Shown one piece after another: positions 19,706 through 32,387 of a DNA stretch of 64,000 nucleotides. This stretch comes from Iris pallida (Eukaryota; Streptophyta; Magnoliopsida; Asparagales; Iridaceae), in the NCBI GenBank assembly GCA_029216955.1, contig JANAVB010031417.1, positions 20,437,278 to 20,501,277 on the forward strand, read 5' to 3'. The translations under genes were made by a program, and so were the position numbers. The notes beneath the pieces are model-generated. The model saw only the letters and a program-made list of their open reading frames with translations. It was not told where the DNA came from and did no database searches. How positions within the stretch are numbered: the first letter of the stretch is position 1; each line of letters begins with the position of its first letter.

Positions 19706-22326
19706 AGATGGAAGTTGACACCAAACTTTAGGTCGTAATAAATGTACTTAATAAGTTCATAAATCTTTCGCGAACATGGGAAAATTAAATTTGGGTATGT
19801 CCAAACTTGAATCTAAACATTATAATATATTGATCTAGGCTTTTACATCGTCATGTCCAACATCGAGTGGGAACAAAGTTGGAAATAATCTACTGATGGC
19901 AAAACAAAAATACTAATCGAAGAGTTAGCCCTTTGCTATAATTAGATGTAGATCTATATTCATATGCATTATGTGCATTGTATCGCTAATGCGCCCACCT
20001 CTGAAACATGGAGCACCATTCTATAGTAATGCAAAGGTAAATTCAACTCGCTGTCATGCAAGTGGCCTTGCCTGCTCGCGTATAACTGAGACTTCTTTCA
20101 ACGGATAATTGGGTACCAAGAAAGAATAAAGAAAAACAATTTACAGGGTTTTGCCATGTTTATTAATTTTGGCACTGGAGCAGGTTTTTACCAAACATTT
20201 TATTGCTTTTATAGCAGTATATATAGTTACCAAAAAGGTACATAGTTACCAAAAGGTACATTCAACCACTTGTAACAACTTCCAACAACCAACTTATGAC
20301 AACAACTTTTTAACAAGGGGTGAAAAAGCTTAGATATCCCTTGAACTCGATAAATAAAAATGACTACAATCAGAAATCACAATCAATTTCTTTAGATGTC
20401 CAACAACAACTACTTGGATATAAATTCATCACCTATGACACCTAACATCTTAAAGTGTTGACAGTGCTAATCAAGTTGGTAAATAAAATCGGTGTGTAAT
20501 TTGCTGGTCAATAAATAGAGCATTCCCCACATGTAGGTGGTAGATTGGTTTCTATTAAATCTACTACTGTAAATGTGAGGGCCATGCCTTGTTGTAGCAT
20601 ATAAGCATAATATCAGCAGGCTCATTTTGTTAGCAGACTAGATCCTTCCGTTTTTATACCATGCTGCCAATTTCTTATGTTGTCAAGTGCAGCTAAGGGA
20701 AAAAAAAAGGGCTAACATGTAGGCGAACGAGATATTGGATTTTGACAAAAGTCTTGTGCAACCCACGAGTCAGTTCCTTGTTTGCCTTGGCTACACCTAG
20801 CGACACGAGAAATTGACAGTAGGATATTCAAATTCTCTCTATTTGTACATGACTCTCAAGACAATCATAGCTCTCTCACGGTTTCTGATCCATCCACTTG
20901 AAATCAACAAAAAACCATCCCTATCAGGAGGAAGGCAAAACTCTCACTGAAAGTTGATTTTTTTTGTAAGCAAACAAATGTGTTTGCTTTGGTTGCCAAT
21001 TGACGTACACTATGTCATTTGGGCAGATCTTAGATTGGATGAACATTTCATGGTTGAGACTATTTGAGTATACGACAGATGAGAGCTACCTACATATCTA
21101 CTTCTATTCACAATGTGTAATGTCAAAACTTATTTAGACAATTTTCAACATATCCATGCATTTTCTAGGGAAGACCGGAAGACGAATTAAGATGGTGTCA
21201 ATTAAGATTTCAGAATAATATGCAAGAAGACTAGGAAGTTGATATTTGATCTTAACTAGAGAAGCTAGGAGAACTTTAGAAAAGGGTACAGAGTTCAATA
21301 AGTTTGTTCTTAATTGGCATGAAAAAGAAGTTCATATAACCATCAAAATTCTGGATTGAAGTGTTCTTATTTTCTTATATATGGCATTGCAAGTTTACAA
21401 CCCTCCTGCTAAGTGCTAATATGTAAAACTTTGGAATTGTTGAATTGTATCTCGTTTCCGGTGGAGCCCTCAAAAAGGGGGTGACAATGGAGTTGATAAT
21501 TTAGTCCCACATTGGGTAGGCGATGGGTTCATGAGGGGTAGATAGTTGAAATTGGTTCAGACTTTACACGAGAATTCTCTTTTTAAGACATATGGGCCCA
21601 ATTTAATATCACACCTCATGGGCCAACTCCGGTTCGGATCACACCGCATTCCCAACCGGAATTGCCATATAACGGAGGTTTATGTGATTTGCACCTAGCC
21701 TATTTGATGTTGATACAGGATAAATTCTTTGTTACATCAAATCTGTCACGAACAAAGCTTTCTTATCAGTGAAAAATGTAGTCTAATACCTGTGTATGGT
21801 ATTTTCTTCAGAATGAATGATGTGTTCTATACGTTCTGCTTAGATTTTCATAATTATATCTCACATATTTTCTAACGATAGATGTCTTTCTCAATTTCTG
21901 CCTAATTACTATAAGAAAATTCAGTTTTCCCAGATCTCTATTGCGATCTATTTTTGCCCATTTGATCAGTATGTGTTTCTCGACTCCTAGTTGAGATTCA
22001 CTTTTCCTCCTTTAGGAATTATTTATGCATTTAAGACGATTATGTGTAGTTCCATTATACTTTTGAAATTTCTCAAACTCGATCATAACTTCATATTTGA
22101 TTTCCTGCTTATATTGCACTGAGCTCGGTTATATAGTGATTGTAAAGAGGAACATCAGTTTGTTGGTTTCATTATAATTAAAGATGATATAATGACATGA
22201 AATTGTGTTTGCCAGTTAAGTAGAAAGACTGCAAAATATCAATTGGAATTTGTACAAATTATCTTCTATTCCTTCTTAGTCCCACTTTTTCTTCAAACAA
22301 TATGGTCCAACAGTATAGCTACTGCA
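19706..22326. other. Intergenic between the two hydrolase genes, no gene seen
   Basis: About 2.6 kb of AT-rich sequence separates gene A (upstream side) from the 3' end of gene B. No ORF with family features was found. At about 21440-21680 a moderately GC-richer patch (with GTCCCACATTGGG) resembles decayed repeat sequence but cannot be assigned. Confidence 0.6.
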
Positions 22327-25300
22327 TCAACATATGTACTCTTCCTTGTGTTCTTCGTCCAAGACTGCATCCTTTTGCAAATCCTTTTCAATCCTCTCTA
22401 GATAGCTAAGCATTATCTCCAGACTTTTATCATCTGGTAAAACAGAGGATGCTATAAGAATCAAACCCATCAACTGGAAATTTTCAAAGATAAATATTGC
22501 CACTACATCTTTAAAATGCAAGCTTAATTTTGTTTTCAATTGTTTGTCTAGAATAATATACACTGTGACAACATATAAAAAAAGGGGAAAAGAAGGTTAT
22601 AAGAACATCTAAAACCAACAAAGAGGGGGTCCATTATTGTTAGTAAGGGAGGGGATGGAATGGACGTGGGTTTGAATCCCAACCCATGGTAAACAAAAAG
22701 TGGAAATGGGAGGGGGTCTTGTATTAGTAGCCCATGACATGGACGGTTATTAATGAGCAGCCTTCTCACAAAAGAAAAGAAAAAGCAAGAACATCTAAAG
22801 CTAGTACACAAGAACATTTAAAGCCAATATACATGCATCCTATCCATTTTGTGGATTTACACATTCATTCCGTGGCATCCAACATAAATAAATATTTCCT
22901 TTTTTTTCAACTTCTAAACAGTTAAAAAATAGACATAAGTGTAGTTGCTATCTCAGAAAATCTTCTTAAATCTATAATACTTATAAACAAAAGAAAAGAA
23001 AAAGGCAAGAACATCTAAAGCTAGTACACAAGAACATTTAAAACCAATATACATGCATCGTATCCATTTCGTGCATTTACACATTCATTCCATGGCATCC
23101 AACATAAATAAAGATTTTCCATTTTTTTCTTCAACTTCTAAACAGTTAAAAAAAATAGACATAAGTGTAGTTGCGATCTCAGAAAATCTTCTTAAATCTA
23201 TAATACTTATAAATACACATCAATAGATGTATTCCATATATCTTTCATTTTTATATCCATTTTACCAAGTCTATAGTGACTATCATTTTAAGGATTAATA
23301 AGAGTGCAGATATGGATTATCATTGATTTTATTCTCTCAAAAGCATTATCCAGTTGCTGTAGTTTTACTGGGTCCTTTTGGGTTGGGGTATGAAGAATGA
23401 TCGCAACCATAAAACATACCGAGTCTGGGGACAGTATGGCCCTTGGGGTGGCGGATCACAATAGGATCAATAAATGCTTCCAGAAGGGCTTCTCCCTGCG
23501 TTCTTAAGAAATCCATGTCACCTGCAAGCCAAATACAATAGGATTTTCATAAAAATATTACCAAACATCAAATTACCAGAATATTATGCAATTTTAAGTA
23601 TGTGATGAAGATCGACTAGACGACTGTCAGCTAAATACTGCTAACTCTTCTTTCAATTTCATTTGATGCCATTGAGCAATCACCTAGCAAATTTAAGCTG
23701 TCTTATAGTCCTTTGGAAAAATGATATTTATTACTTTGGGAAAGTGATTTTTGAAGAATTCATTGGATTATTCAGATACATGAGGTAATACGATTAAGAG
23801 AACTTGATAATACTTATCAATTAAGACTTTGTCCTTTCCTAAAGAATTGGAAAAGATATTGAGCAAGGACATTCCAAAATCAACGAAAAGATTTCAATTT
23901 AAAGTTGGCTACAACTGCTAGCTTCAGTCAGCACCTAAGCTACAAACACATCAACTAATCAAACTTAACTGATGCCTTGACCTCTCATTTACTAATACAA
24001 TATGCAAATTAATGGTCAGATTATTAGATAAATAAACATTTGATAAAACTTGAACATCCTTCACTTTACGTAAGAACAATGAAGGCTTTAACTGATTTAA
24101 CAAATAAAATATGTCAGTGAGGCATCAAATTACTCTCTCAAGCAGTGTTCTAAGAAAAGGATTAACTGGCCATTAATCGGATAAGCACCAACTTAAAATT
24201 CAATTAATCAGGTGGCCGCATAATTGTAAATTTCAAGTGGCCCTGTAACTGTGAATAATCATTCGAGTAATTTGATTGATCCGTAACCAAACTTGGACTG
24301 AGCATGTAATGAAAACCGTTAATATAACATTGGTTTCAAGTGTACATGGCCGCTTGTGTGGGCGCAAATTCTCCCCACCTTAATCAAAGGTATCAGATGA
24401 TTACTATGACCAAATTGCTAGGCTGAATCCTTTTTAGCCTAAAGATAAATTGACAGGGGGTACACTCTAGTTTGTATTTTAAACTGTCTGCTCTAGTCTG
24501 AGTGTGTACTATCCAAGGAATGTTTTAGAGAAAATCTATTAAAAGTGGAAGTTTACAAATCCATGACTTGGTGATATGGGTACCATATGAAGAAGGAATT
24601 GGGGAATCTAGGATAGTTGATTCCTAGATGAAGGGATTCGGCCTAATTCCTCAATGACACACCAATTCAACATCTAACAATTTAGAAATTAGGAACAAAA
24701 AATAGGAGCTAATTCCTCAGTTTCAGCCTTAAAGACTAGGAAGCCAAAAGAACAATTATGGAGGTTTCGTGGGAAGCAAGGAATTACAATTCCTGTGTGT
24801 CAAAGACGCATGGCGAGGAATTAGGCAATAAAGAAGGGATTAAGGAAGTTTGACCAGAAATATGAAATTCTAATTCTTGAGTGAACCAAAATGGTGTTTG
24901 GCAGGAATTACACTCTGATTCCTTAATTCCTCTAACCAAATGGTAGGCAAAGATTTTGAATATCCATACAAACAACTCAATTTATAAGACTGACATTTTG
25001 ATGCAGAACAAATTGTTTCAGTGGGAAAGATAACTTCATGATGCTCGTTGCTTTAGTGTGCCCCTTGAGCACAAGGTAAACTGCCATACAGTTTCCAACT
25101 TCTATTGTTTCATGTCTAAAAAGTAAATTATAAGTTTAGGTCCATATTGGTGGTCTTAGTCAAATTAGGAGTGGGATTTTAATAATTTGTTACAATTTGA
25201 CTTGTGAAATTATATATCCTCAAGCCCAACAACAAATCCATATTTGTTACAATTTGACTTGTGAAGTTATATATCCCCTCAAGCCCAACAACAAATCCAT

Positions 25301-28300
25301 CGAACACAACCACCCCTTTTTCCTCCCTCCCTCGACCACCCTCCTTCCTAGGCCACCCCCTCACCCTGTACCCTTTCTTCTCCATTCCCCCTCCCTCCTC
25401 TCCTTTAACCTCAAATGCATATTACCAAACCCTAGGGACAAAAAGGTCATTCGCCAAGTATGGTTAGAGTTAACTAAAAGAATAGGTCACATTAAACATA
25501 AGCTAACGGGAGGATTCATGTTGAAATGGGCAAACATTTGAGAGGTCTCCTTCTATGTAACAAGATTCGGGTTTATGGAAAGAACAACATTTTAGGGGCT
25601 TTTATTAAAAAAGCCCTATTTAGAATTGCCGACCGCGAATAAGAGTCAAACTAAGAGCCATATTCCAAAGGAGGCTCTACATAGCAAGAGAGGATTTGTA
25701 ACATTCAGGGTGTTGATCAGTGGAGTTATGAATCGCTCTTTCTCATGGTTGAACACTTCCAGCTCAACACCAACTATTTAACGTCTGACATCACATTACT
25801 TTTCCAAGTTCAAATTTTCGCACCTTGTCACAATTTGCTTCTGCAATTAAATACAACCTATGTGTTTGGTTTGGCAAGATTCCTGGCACAAAGAACCCCA
25901 CAATATCAGAATCATTATCCTTGATGCGGAGTTTGCTGTTTCCAAGCAAAAAGTTCTTACACATCGAATGTGCAGAAAACTTGTCTAGCTTAGATGTGTA
26001 CTCCATAAAGGCGTGCGATTAACACAATTAGAAATAAAACCATTTTTCCTGATAAAACAAGCTATTTTGTACTGGAGCTACTTTGGAATTATATACCTAA
26101 TTTTGAGCAAGTATTCAACATTTTTGTTGTTGGCTTGCTAATAACAATGTCAATGCACGACTTCCTTTGGCTAATTCTAGCTATCGTTCTGCCGAATCTA
26201 GCTTGTAATTTTGAAGGAGAAACAGTACGTTGGCAAAGTTATTCGATAATTTCTCTAAGATAAACTTTGGTGGCCACTTTTAGTTAAAAAAACAGTTTAA
26301 ACCAAATTTGCCTTGCCTAACAGACCCAATACAAATTCCTAAAGCAATTATTTTAACCATTTAATCGCATTTGACCCAGTGCTGGAGTTGGCCCAATGGT
26401 TGGGCCTAGTTAGAAGCAATTTTGCCTTATATTATGAAACTTCAAAAATGCCCACATGCAATATCAGCTATAATTAAGCTCGTTTAGCTGTTGTATTCAA
26501 TGAATCAATACGATTCAATAAATTGAAAGTTGCAAAATTTTATCCACGCCCCCATAGTACAATTCAATGAATTCAAACTCGAAACTAATCGGTGTTTTAT
26601 GAATTTTGAATCTCTTCCCTTTCTCAAATAATTTTGTCAGATAACATTACATCACAAATATTGAACCCTATCTTCAAAAGTTAAGTTGTTAGAGCATCAA
26701 TAGTAAGGCTCATCCCAATTTTTGGATTCTAGATTCAGCACGTAGGAGTCTATTTTGTAGAATAGTAAGGTTCAATTGGAGTCTCATGATGTTCCCGTCC
26801 CAGCCACAAGAGCTATAGTTTGGGCCTCGGAATTTCTACATTCACAATGTAGGAACTCATTTTGTAGAATAGTAAGGCTCAATTTGGAGCACCAATTTAT
26901 ATATTCTAGATTTTATATAAGTTTTTGAAAAAAAGAGAAGGTTGACACCTGGGTCTATATCTATTAGTCTCATTTGGGCCTTAAGATTTATTTGTTTACT
27001 ATTCTCATACAAACCTAACCCATTCTACATTTTTTATTATAAATCTGGGCCTCAAGATGCATTTTTGAGCTCCATCTACTATTGATGCTCTTACCAACCA
27101 ACCTTTGAGCCACTTTCCAAGAAAGCGAAGAAGCATAAGCAGCCCAATCCCAAACCAGCCTAAGCAAATTTTTATCAGAGCCTCCAACCTTTTTAATTTG
27201 GGAGGGGAACAACCAATTCCTCAAGAAGTGGGAATTGAGATTCCCTAATAACTACAAATCAACTCACTCAAGCTAACCAAAATTCATTGGAACAATTCAC
27301 TGAGAGAGACTACATAAAAATGTTGATGGTCAGCCCATGGCAATATGAATGATGGCCAACGCCAAGAACTCTTCGCCCATCGTTACAGTGCGAAAATGTA
27401 TTCTTAGTTCATCCCCATATTCAAAAAGAAAAAGGAAAAAATTATCCATCTCTAAGAAATAAACACTGACATTTCAAAATTTGAGAAGTATCAGGGAAAA
27501 AAAATTACCTAAGAAATGGAGAGAAGGGCATTTGATCTTTGGCGAGTACGCGTTCTCCGCGATCGCCGACGACCTGGATTTCGCCCCTCCGATTATCACC
27601 ACATACTTCAACTTTGGCACTTTAGTCAGTGCCAAACCCTAATACAAATAAAAAAACAATCAAACCAAAATTTACCAATTTTATTGCTGAAAAAAAAAAT
27701 CCTTAAAACAAATAAAAACACATAAAAAAGAACACCTTTTCTTGCAGACCTGGGAGCACCGACGACAAAATCGCGCCCTAATCATTTTATCCCAAAATCA
27801 ATCAGATTTTAATATAGAACTAATAAAAATAACAAAGGGTTTAGGGAATTCTACGCAAGTAACAAATATATGGAGAACTATAACAAAATAAAGTAAATTT
27901 ACATGAGAAATTTTTTAAAAATAGGCTTAATTGCAACTTGATACTCTCAATTATTCCAGTTTTTCAACTTGATACCCTAAACTTTTTTTGTAACAATTTG
28001 ATACCTTCAAATTTTTTTGGACAAAAATACCCCTAATCTAAACTTAAAATTACACCCCTCCAACTCTCCTCCCCTTCGCCACCCGACCGCGCGCCCCTCC
28101 CAGCCCAACGGCGGCTCGTTTGGAGTTAGGGGTTTCTCTGTCCTCGATATGGTGGAGGTTCGCCTTTTAATCCCTCCAATTTTCTATTTTTATCGTCGAA
28201 TTTGATTTGCTAGGGCTAAAATAGGGTTTTGATTGATTCGTCAGATTCAAAAAATTTCACAACGTTGTGAAAGAAACCCTCTCCGGATGAATTAATACTA

Positions 28301-29999
28301 TGAAAATCAAGCAATATTTAACAGAATAAAGAAAGATGCCATCTTCGAGCTTCCCGAATCCCGAAGAAGAAAGTGCTACGTTCTTTGGTAGGCATCCTCT
28401 CGAAGAAGACGACGCCGAGCTCGGTCCTCGCAGCTCTGGCTTCCTTTCCGCACTCGCCAGCTGCCTCGATCTGCTCCGTACCGCCGACATCAGAGCAGCG
28501 CTTTCCACCGTAGGGGCTAGGGCCGGTTTTGAGGGAGTGCAATGGGTGCGACCGCACTAGGCCTCTCGAATTCGTAGGCCTCCAATTTTTTTTATATGTA
28601 TATGTATTATGTATTCTAAACTAACTTATAGATAAACAATTAAAAAATCCAAAAATGTCGAACTTATGAATACATAATTTAAAAATTATGAATAAGTTAA
28701 ACTCATGTATATGTATATTTATTATGTATATTATAATACTAAACTAACTAATGAATAACTAATTTATACATTCATTGGCCTTCCTTATGTATAATAAGCT
28801 AATCAAGTGGGGATTCTCTCAATTAACTAAGGCTATATCTATTTTCAATTAGGGAATCAATTAACAGAGGCTTTCACTATTTTCAATTAAGAAATTAAGT
28901 CAAAGATTCTCTCAATTCCATTCAATACTATTCAAAATCAGTACAAATGCTAAGACTTAATAGAAAAATCCTAAGACATATGATTCAAACAAAATTATAT
29001 GAATTCTTGACTCTATCGACAACCTCTCACCTCCCCTTCAAAAAACGTCCACAAATCCCAACTCTCTACTCCTTCAAAAAACGTCCATAGATCCCAAACT
29101 ACCTTGTTTCCAATCCAGGATGCTTCGCCAATATCCCACGAGCACCCAGAAGCCCTAGAGCCGTCGACGAGCCCGCTCATAAACCGCCGTCAGAAGGCTA
29201 TGCACAAAGAAGACTATTGTCCAGAATAAGCGTGGGTTTTCAGAAAGTTCATGCGAGCAGATCTCCACACTCGTTCAATGAAATTCAAAAACAATTGTAT
29301 ACGATCTCCTACAACTCTAATCTAAACCTCTATAATTTTGTAGGTTAATTTGAGCTATAAAAAGAATAAATCATTAGCCAGAGTAGGCCTCCCAGAATTA
29401 TAATTTTATCTAAAAACTTGTCGAACAAGGGTTGTCCCAACAAATCTGACCACCCCGACTCGAACTGTTTGCATCAAAACACGCATATGGTATTTCTCGA
29501 GTGTGGAACTTGATGGAATTAAAATTTGTCGCACGAGTGCGACGTCCGTCGAAAATTATTGTATCAAGAATTTTGTAGCTATGAATGCTAAAAGATCGTT
29601 CATAATGTAACGATGGCAAAAGATGCTTGTTTGTTTTGCTTTATTTTATCTTCTTTAGTCAAATATTGAAAGATATTGTGGTTGAATGTTTTTTCTTAAT
29701 TGATGTTAATTTTGGATTATTTAAATTCTGAAATTTTTATTAGAATTTTTTATATGAGAATAGGCCTCCGTTTAATTTTCGCACCAGGTCCCATCGTCCT
29801 TGACGAATCTCAGCTCCGGTCCTGGTAGGGGCGGTGAACATCAGTTGGGAAGTAAGGAGAGGAGGATAATTTTATCTTTTTTGAATTTTTGATATTAAAT
29901 TAAAAATATTAAATAATTAATGGTATTGTCGAGTAAAAAAGTTTAGAATATGAAGTTAAAAAAATAAATAGTTGAGGGTATCAAATTGTAATTAAACCT

Positions 30000-30045
<46 letters not shown>

Positions 30046-30485
30046 CTGAGAGAAACCCATCACACCATCGAACGGCCCATATTTGACAATCAGATCCTCG
30101 ATATACTCCAAACACTCCTCAAAATTTCTGTACTCCTGAAAATTCCATTTCCCAAAAAATAACATTAAAATTTAATTAATTAATTAATTAATTATAGGGG
30201 TAAAGTAGAACATACGGCTTTGTCGAACTGGTACCACTCGTAGTACGGAGGAGGGAATATTCCGTCCACGTCGGACCTCCCCTCGGCCGGGAACGGGGCG
30301 TCGGCGAAGACGAGATCGAGCCGGGCGGTGACCGGACCCGGCCACTTGCCGAGGACCTGCGTCCGCATGATGTCGCCGCTGGTGCGGAAGCCGTGGAGGC
30401 AGAGGAACCTCGGCTTGCGGCCACCGCCGGGACCGGTCACCGGCGGTGAGGACACGGTGTTCTGCTGCCCCGCGAGGCTGCCCAT
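22327..30485 (-). CDS. FSH-type serine hydrolase, gene B, 6 exons, 246 aa
   Basis: Exons (minus strand): 30485-30216, 30135-30046, 27777-27736, 27638-27509, 23521-23420 and 22433-22327. The CDS is 741 nt, in frame to TGA, with all GT-AG introns. Exons 3-5 have exactly the lengths of gene A (42, 130, 102 nt), so the two are tandem duplicates. Marks are HGFRTSG in exon 1, Ser119 in GFSQG, Asp181 in DMDFL and His206 in HPKGHTVP. The GC-rich exon 1 contrasts with AT-rich later exons. Introns 2 (2.3 kb) and 4 (4.0 kb) are swollen by a Mutator-like element and a MITE. The product is probably a cytosolic esterase with unknown substrate. No disabling change was seen, so it is probably functional if the long introns are spliced. 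Confidence 0.9.
22770..23213. repeat. Tandem duplication, two copies of about 220 bp (intron 5 of gene B)
   Basis: Copy 1 runs 22770-22987 and copy 2 22989-23213. Both start AAAGAAAAGAAAAAG, share ACATCTAAAGCTAGTACAC and end at AATCTATAATACTTATAAA. They differ by a few substitutions and small indels. Confidence 0.9.
25186..25299. repeat. 57-bp tandem duplication
   Basis: TTGTTACAATTTGACTTGTG... to ...AACAACAAATCCAT occurs twice in a row (about 25186-25241 and 25243-25299) with two differences. Confidence 0.9.
26692..27090. mobile_element. Harbinger-type MITE, TTA target duplication
   Basis: The 399-bp element has terminal inverted repeats beginning GAGCATCAATAGTA on the left and ending TACTATTGATGCTC on the right. 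It is flanked on both sides by TTA (26689-26691 and 27091-27093). A 3-bp TTA/TAA duplication and GAGCATC ends are typical of PIF/Harbinger-derived MITEs. There is no transposase. Confidence 0.8.
27923..29999. mobile_element. Mutator-like non-autonomous element in intron 2 of gene B
   Basis: The element is about 2.08 kb. The left end reads AGGCTTAATTGCAACTTGAT and the right end, on the opposite strand, AGGTTTAATTACAATTTGAT. Similarity continues inwards for roughly 70 bp (CTAAACTTTTTT in both). Long inverted repeats of this type are seen in Mutator-like elements. The 9-bp flanks are AT-rich and only partly alike, so a target duplication is not confirmed. It fills nearly all of intron 2 (27778-30045). 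No transposase was seen; the interior has a GC-rich, exon-like block at 28336-28560, so it may be a Pack-MULE. Confidence 0.65.
28336..28560 (+). other. Exon-like ORF inside the Mutator-like element (74 codons)
   Basis: ATG at 28336 opens MPSSSFPNPEEESATFFG, followed by an acidic stretch (LEEDDAEL) and a Leu/Ala-rich helix-like segment (GFLSALASCLDLLRTAD), to TAG at 28558. GC content is well above the flanks, as in a captured plant exon. I do not recognise the family. It may be the first exon of a captured gene or non-coding; strand and start are inferred from codon-like composition only. Confidence 0.35.
30003..30042. repeat. TA microsatellite beside exon 2 donor of gene B
   Basis: About 20 AT/TA units directly adjoin the exon-2 5' splice site (CAG|GTGATATAT on the minus strand). 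The run could form hairpins in pre-mRNA. Confidence 0.9.
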
Positions 30486-30546
30486 GCCGGTCGGAGAAAG
30501 TCGGAATGGGGAAGTGGAATTTTGTGGCGGCGGTGGTGGCGTTGTC

Positions 30547-30552
30547 TATATA
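30547..30552 (-). promoter_or_regulatory. TATA box of gene B
   Basis: Minus-strand CCGTATATAGAC lies about 65 bp upstream of the ATG at 30485, a usual spacing for a short plant 5' UTR. The box is about 125 bp from the Helitron end at 30678. Confidence 0.55.
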
Positions 30553-30677
30553 CGGGAGGTGTGGGTTGTTAGGTGTGGTGTGCGCCGGAACAGTTTTAGC
30601 GGGTATGTGGAAGTCGGGATGCTGGGTTGGGCTTTTGTGTGTGGAATAATAACATCTTCAGTTCTATTCTTTGTATA

Positions 30678-31520
30678 CTAGTGTCATGGCACACGCAATA
30701 CGTGTGCAACGCATCTTACTATTGTTCACACCATTTAATGTAGGAAATATTACATAAGATAAATTTATTTTTATAAATTAGTATTGTCTGATAGGATAGT
30801 TGAATATGTTAGAAATGTTGATATCATCTTATTTAAGAACGAAAACATTCCACCAAACTTAATGAACAGAAATATTTACTTTCACTACAGAAAATAACTC
30901 ACTTGACAAAATTTGCTCTAAGGAAATGTTTTTTGTTAGCATCTTCGGGCAGCATATTCATCAACATGAATTGACAGGTGACTCGTGCTTACATATAAAT
31001 GGTCGATAGTCATTGGTATTGACAACATACATTGTCCTGCAAGAAACAAAAAAATATAAATATGTCATATATGGAAGCAAAGGTAGTCATCAGCTGGACT
31101 TGACTGGTAACTCTTGCTTACATATAAAAAGTCGATAGTTGACTGGAAATCTTGCTTACATATAAAAAGTCGATAGTCACCGATATTGATAACATGCATT
31201 TTTCTGCAAGAAATAAGGAAAGCCGAAGAGGTTATATGGAAGCAAAGGTATTAAATATGTTTTATTTCATTACTTAATAGACATAAGTAACTCAAGTACC
31301 TCATATGTGATTAGTTTTGTGGGAGCAAAACTTCTTGATAAACAATATTCATGGTAAATATTCCATTCTTGTTGTCAATCGATTCCTTTTTCACTAACAC
31401 TCTTGTTGATATTCTTAAAACATCCCGAGATAAAGCGACATACAATTGTTCATGTCCAAAAACATGATCGGAAAGGTAAATTCTTCTTCTTCTTTTTGCA
31501 TATATGTACGCACGTTTCAA
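30678..31520 (-). mobile_element. Helitron remnant: 3' end and helicase C-terminus
   Basis: On the minus strand the 3' end reads stem GCACACG, loop TATTG, stem CGTGTGC (30707-30689), a 7-nt spacer, then CTAG (30681-30678) followed by T. This is the textbook Helitron terminus (hairpin, CTRR, insertion before T). About 630 bp upstream is a helicase fragment (31311-31520). The 5' end was not found; right of 31520 only AT-rich sequence is seen, so the element is deleted or decayed. It lies in the upstream region of gene B. Confidence 0.75.
31311..31520 (-). pseudogene. Helitron Pif1-like helicase, C-terminal fragment
   Basis: The fragment reads IYLSDHVFGHEQLYVALSR, then VLVKKE and NIVYQEVLLPQN to a stop. 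The QLYVALSR block (helicase motif VI region) and the NIVYKEVL ending are characteristic of plant Helitron RepHel proteins. About 60 residues remain; Rep and most helicase motifs are missing. In related proteins the residue after VALSR is usually G rather than the D here. Confidence 0.75.
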
Positions 31521-32387
31521 GTATTTAATATTACTTCTTCTTCTTTTTTTCGATTCTCATATTACTTAAAAATAGTAAATGATAATTTCATTAAAAATTT
31601 TCTCTTATACAAAAATTTCTAATTGTTCATTAAATTTAACTAATAATTTTATTTAACAAATATAGGTAAAAAAATGAAACAAAAAATTTTCGTTGAAGTC
31701 TTTAACTTTTTCTAGAGATTTGTCATAAAAAACATTTTTTTTTACAAAATATGTTTAATTTTGGCTAATTAGTGATGTGGTACTGGACGTCACTATTAAG
31801 AATCCAAGATAAATTAACTTTTTTTATTTGATTAAATTACTATTACAATTACATTACAGTGAACCAAACGACAAATCTTCTTTCTTTGATTAGGGGTCAT
31901 GCTTTCAAATATTAACGAATAGACATGACCTTATTAAAGCCTGGTACTTGAATTAGTTATCAATTAGTATAGATATCTGCTACTTGGGCAGCATTCATAT
32001 CGCTTCTAAGAAGTTGAAGACTCTAAAAAGCTAATTTAAAACATTTAAAACAAAAGTTAATTTAAATGATGATTGTGATGTTGGAGACATGATGAAGACA
32101 TGAAAGAGCATATAACGGATTGCCTACCAACTCCAAATAATTAAGCATTTAACCCTCTTTCTTATGTTGCATCTTGTGTTATAACTTGGTGAGTTGCAAC
32201 ATTTGGAAGAGTGTCCACTCTTTGAGGATGTTGTCTCAGGCCAATTTGGATTTTGGAAGGTTTTCTTTTGAAAATTAGAAACCTCCTCCATATAGTTTTT
32301 GTTTGACCCCCTCAACTATCTATAAGTGTAGAAGTATAACAAGCAATAAACAGATTGTATAATCGATTGAGCTGTTGTAATTCAATA
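31521..32387. other. AT-rich sequence, no gene seen
   Basis: It carries one arm of the short inverted-repeat family (31833-31868, compare 16896-16934). Upstream, at 30985-31250, there are imperfect repeats of CTTGCTTACATATAAA. No other signal was seen. Confidence 0.55.

Larger units (their letters stand above)
23522..27508 (-). other. Intron 4 of gene B (4 kb), mostly unassigned sequence
   Basis: This intron holds a 57-bp tandem duplication and a Harbinger-type MITE (26692-27090). Around 24590-24960 there are many GGAATTAG/CTAATTCC words that look like a decayed inverted-repeat element. No captured gene was seen. Confidence 0.6.

Noticed and set aside
22615..22775. SINE-like segment with a GGTTTGAATCC B-box-like word
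   Set aside because: No convincing A box, no 3' tail and no target duplication could be seen.
28255..28272. Perfect 18-bp palindrome TTTCACAACGTTGTGAAA
   Set aside because: Isolated within the Mutator-like element, with no linked feature; could be chance.
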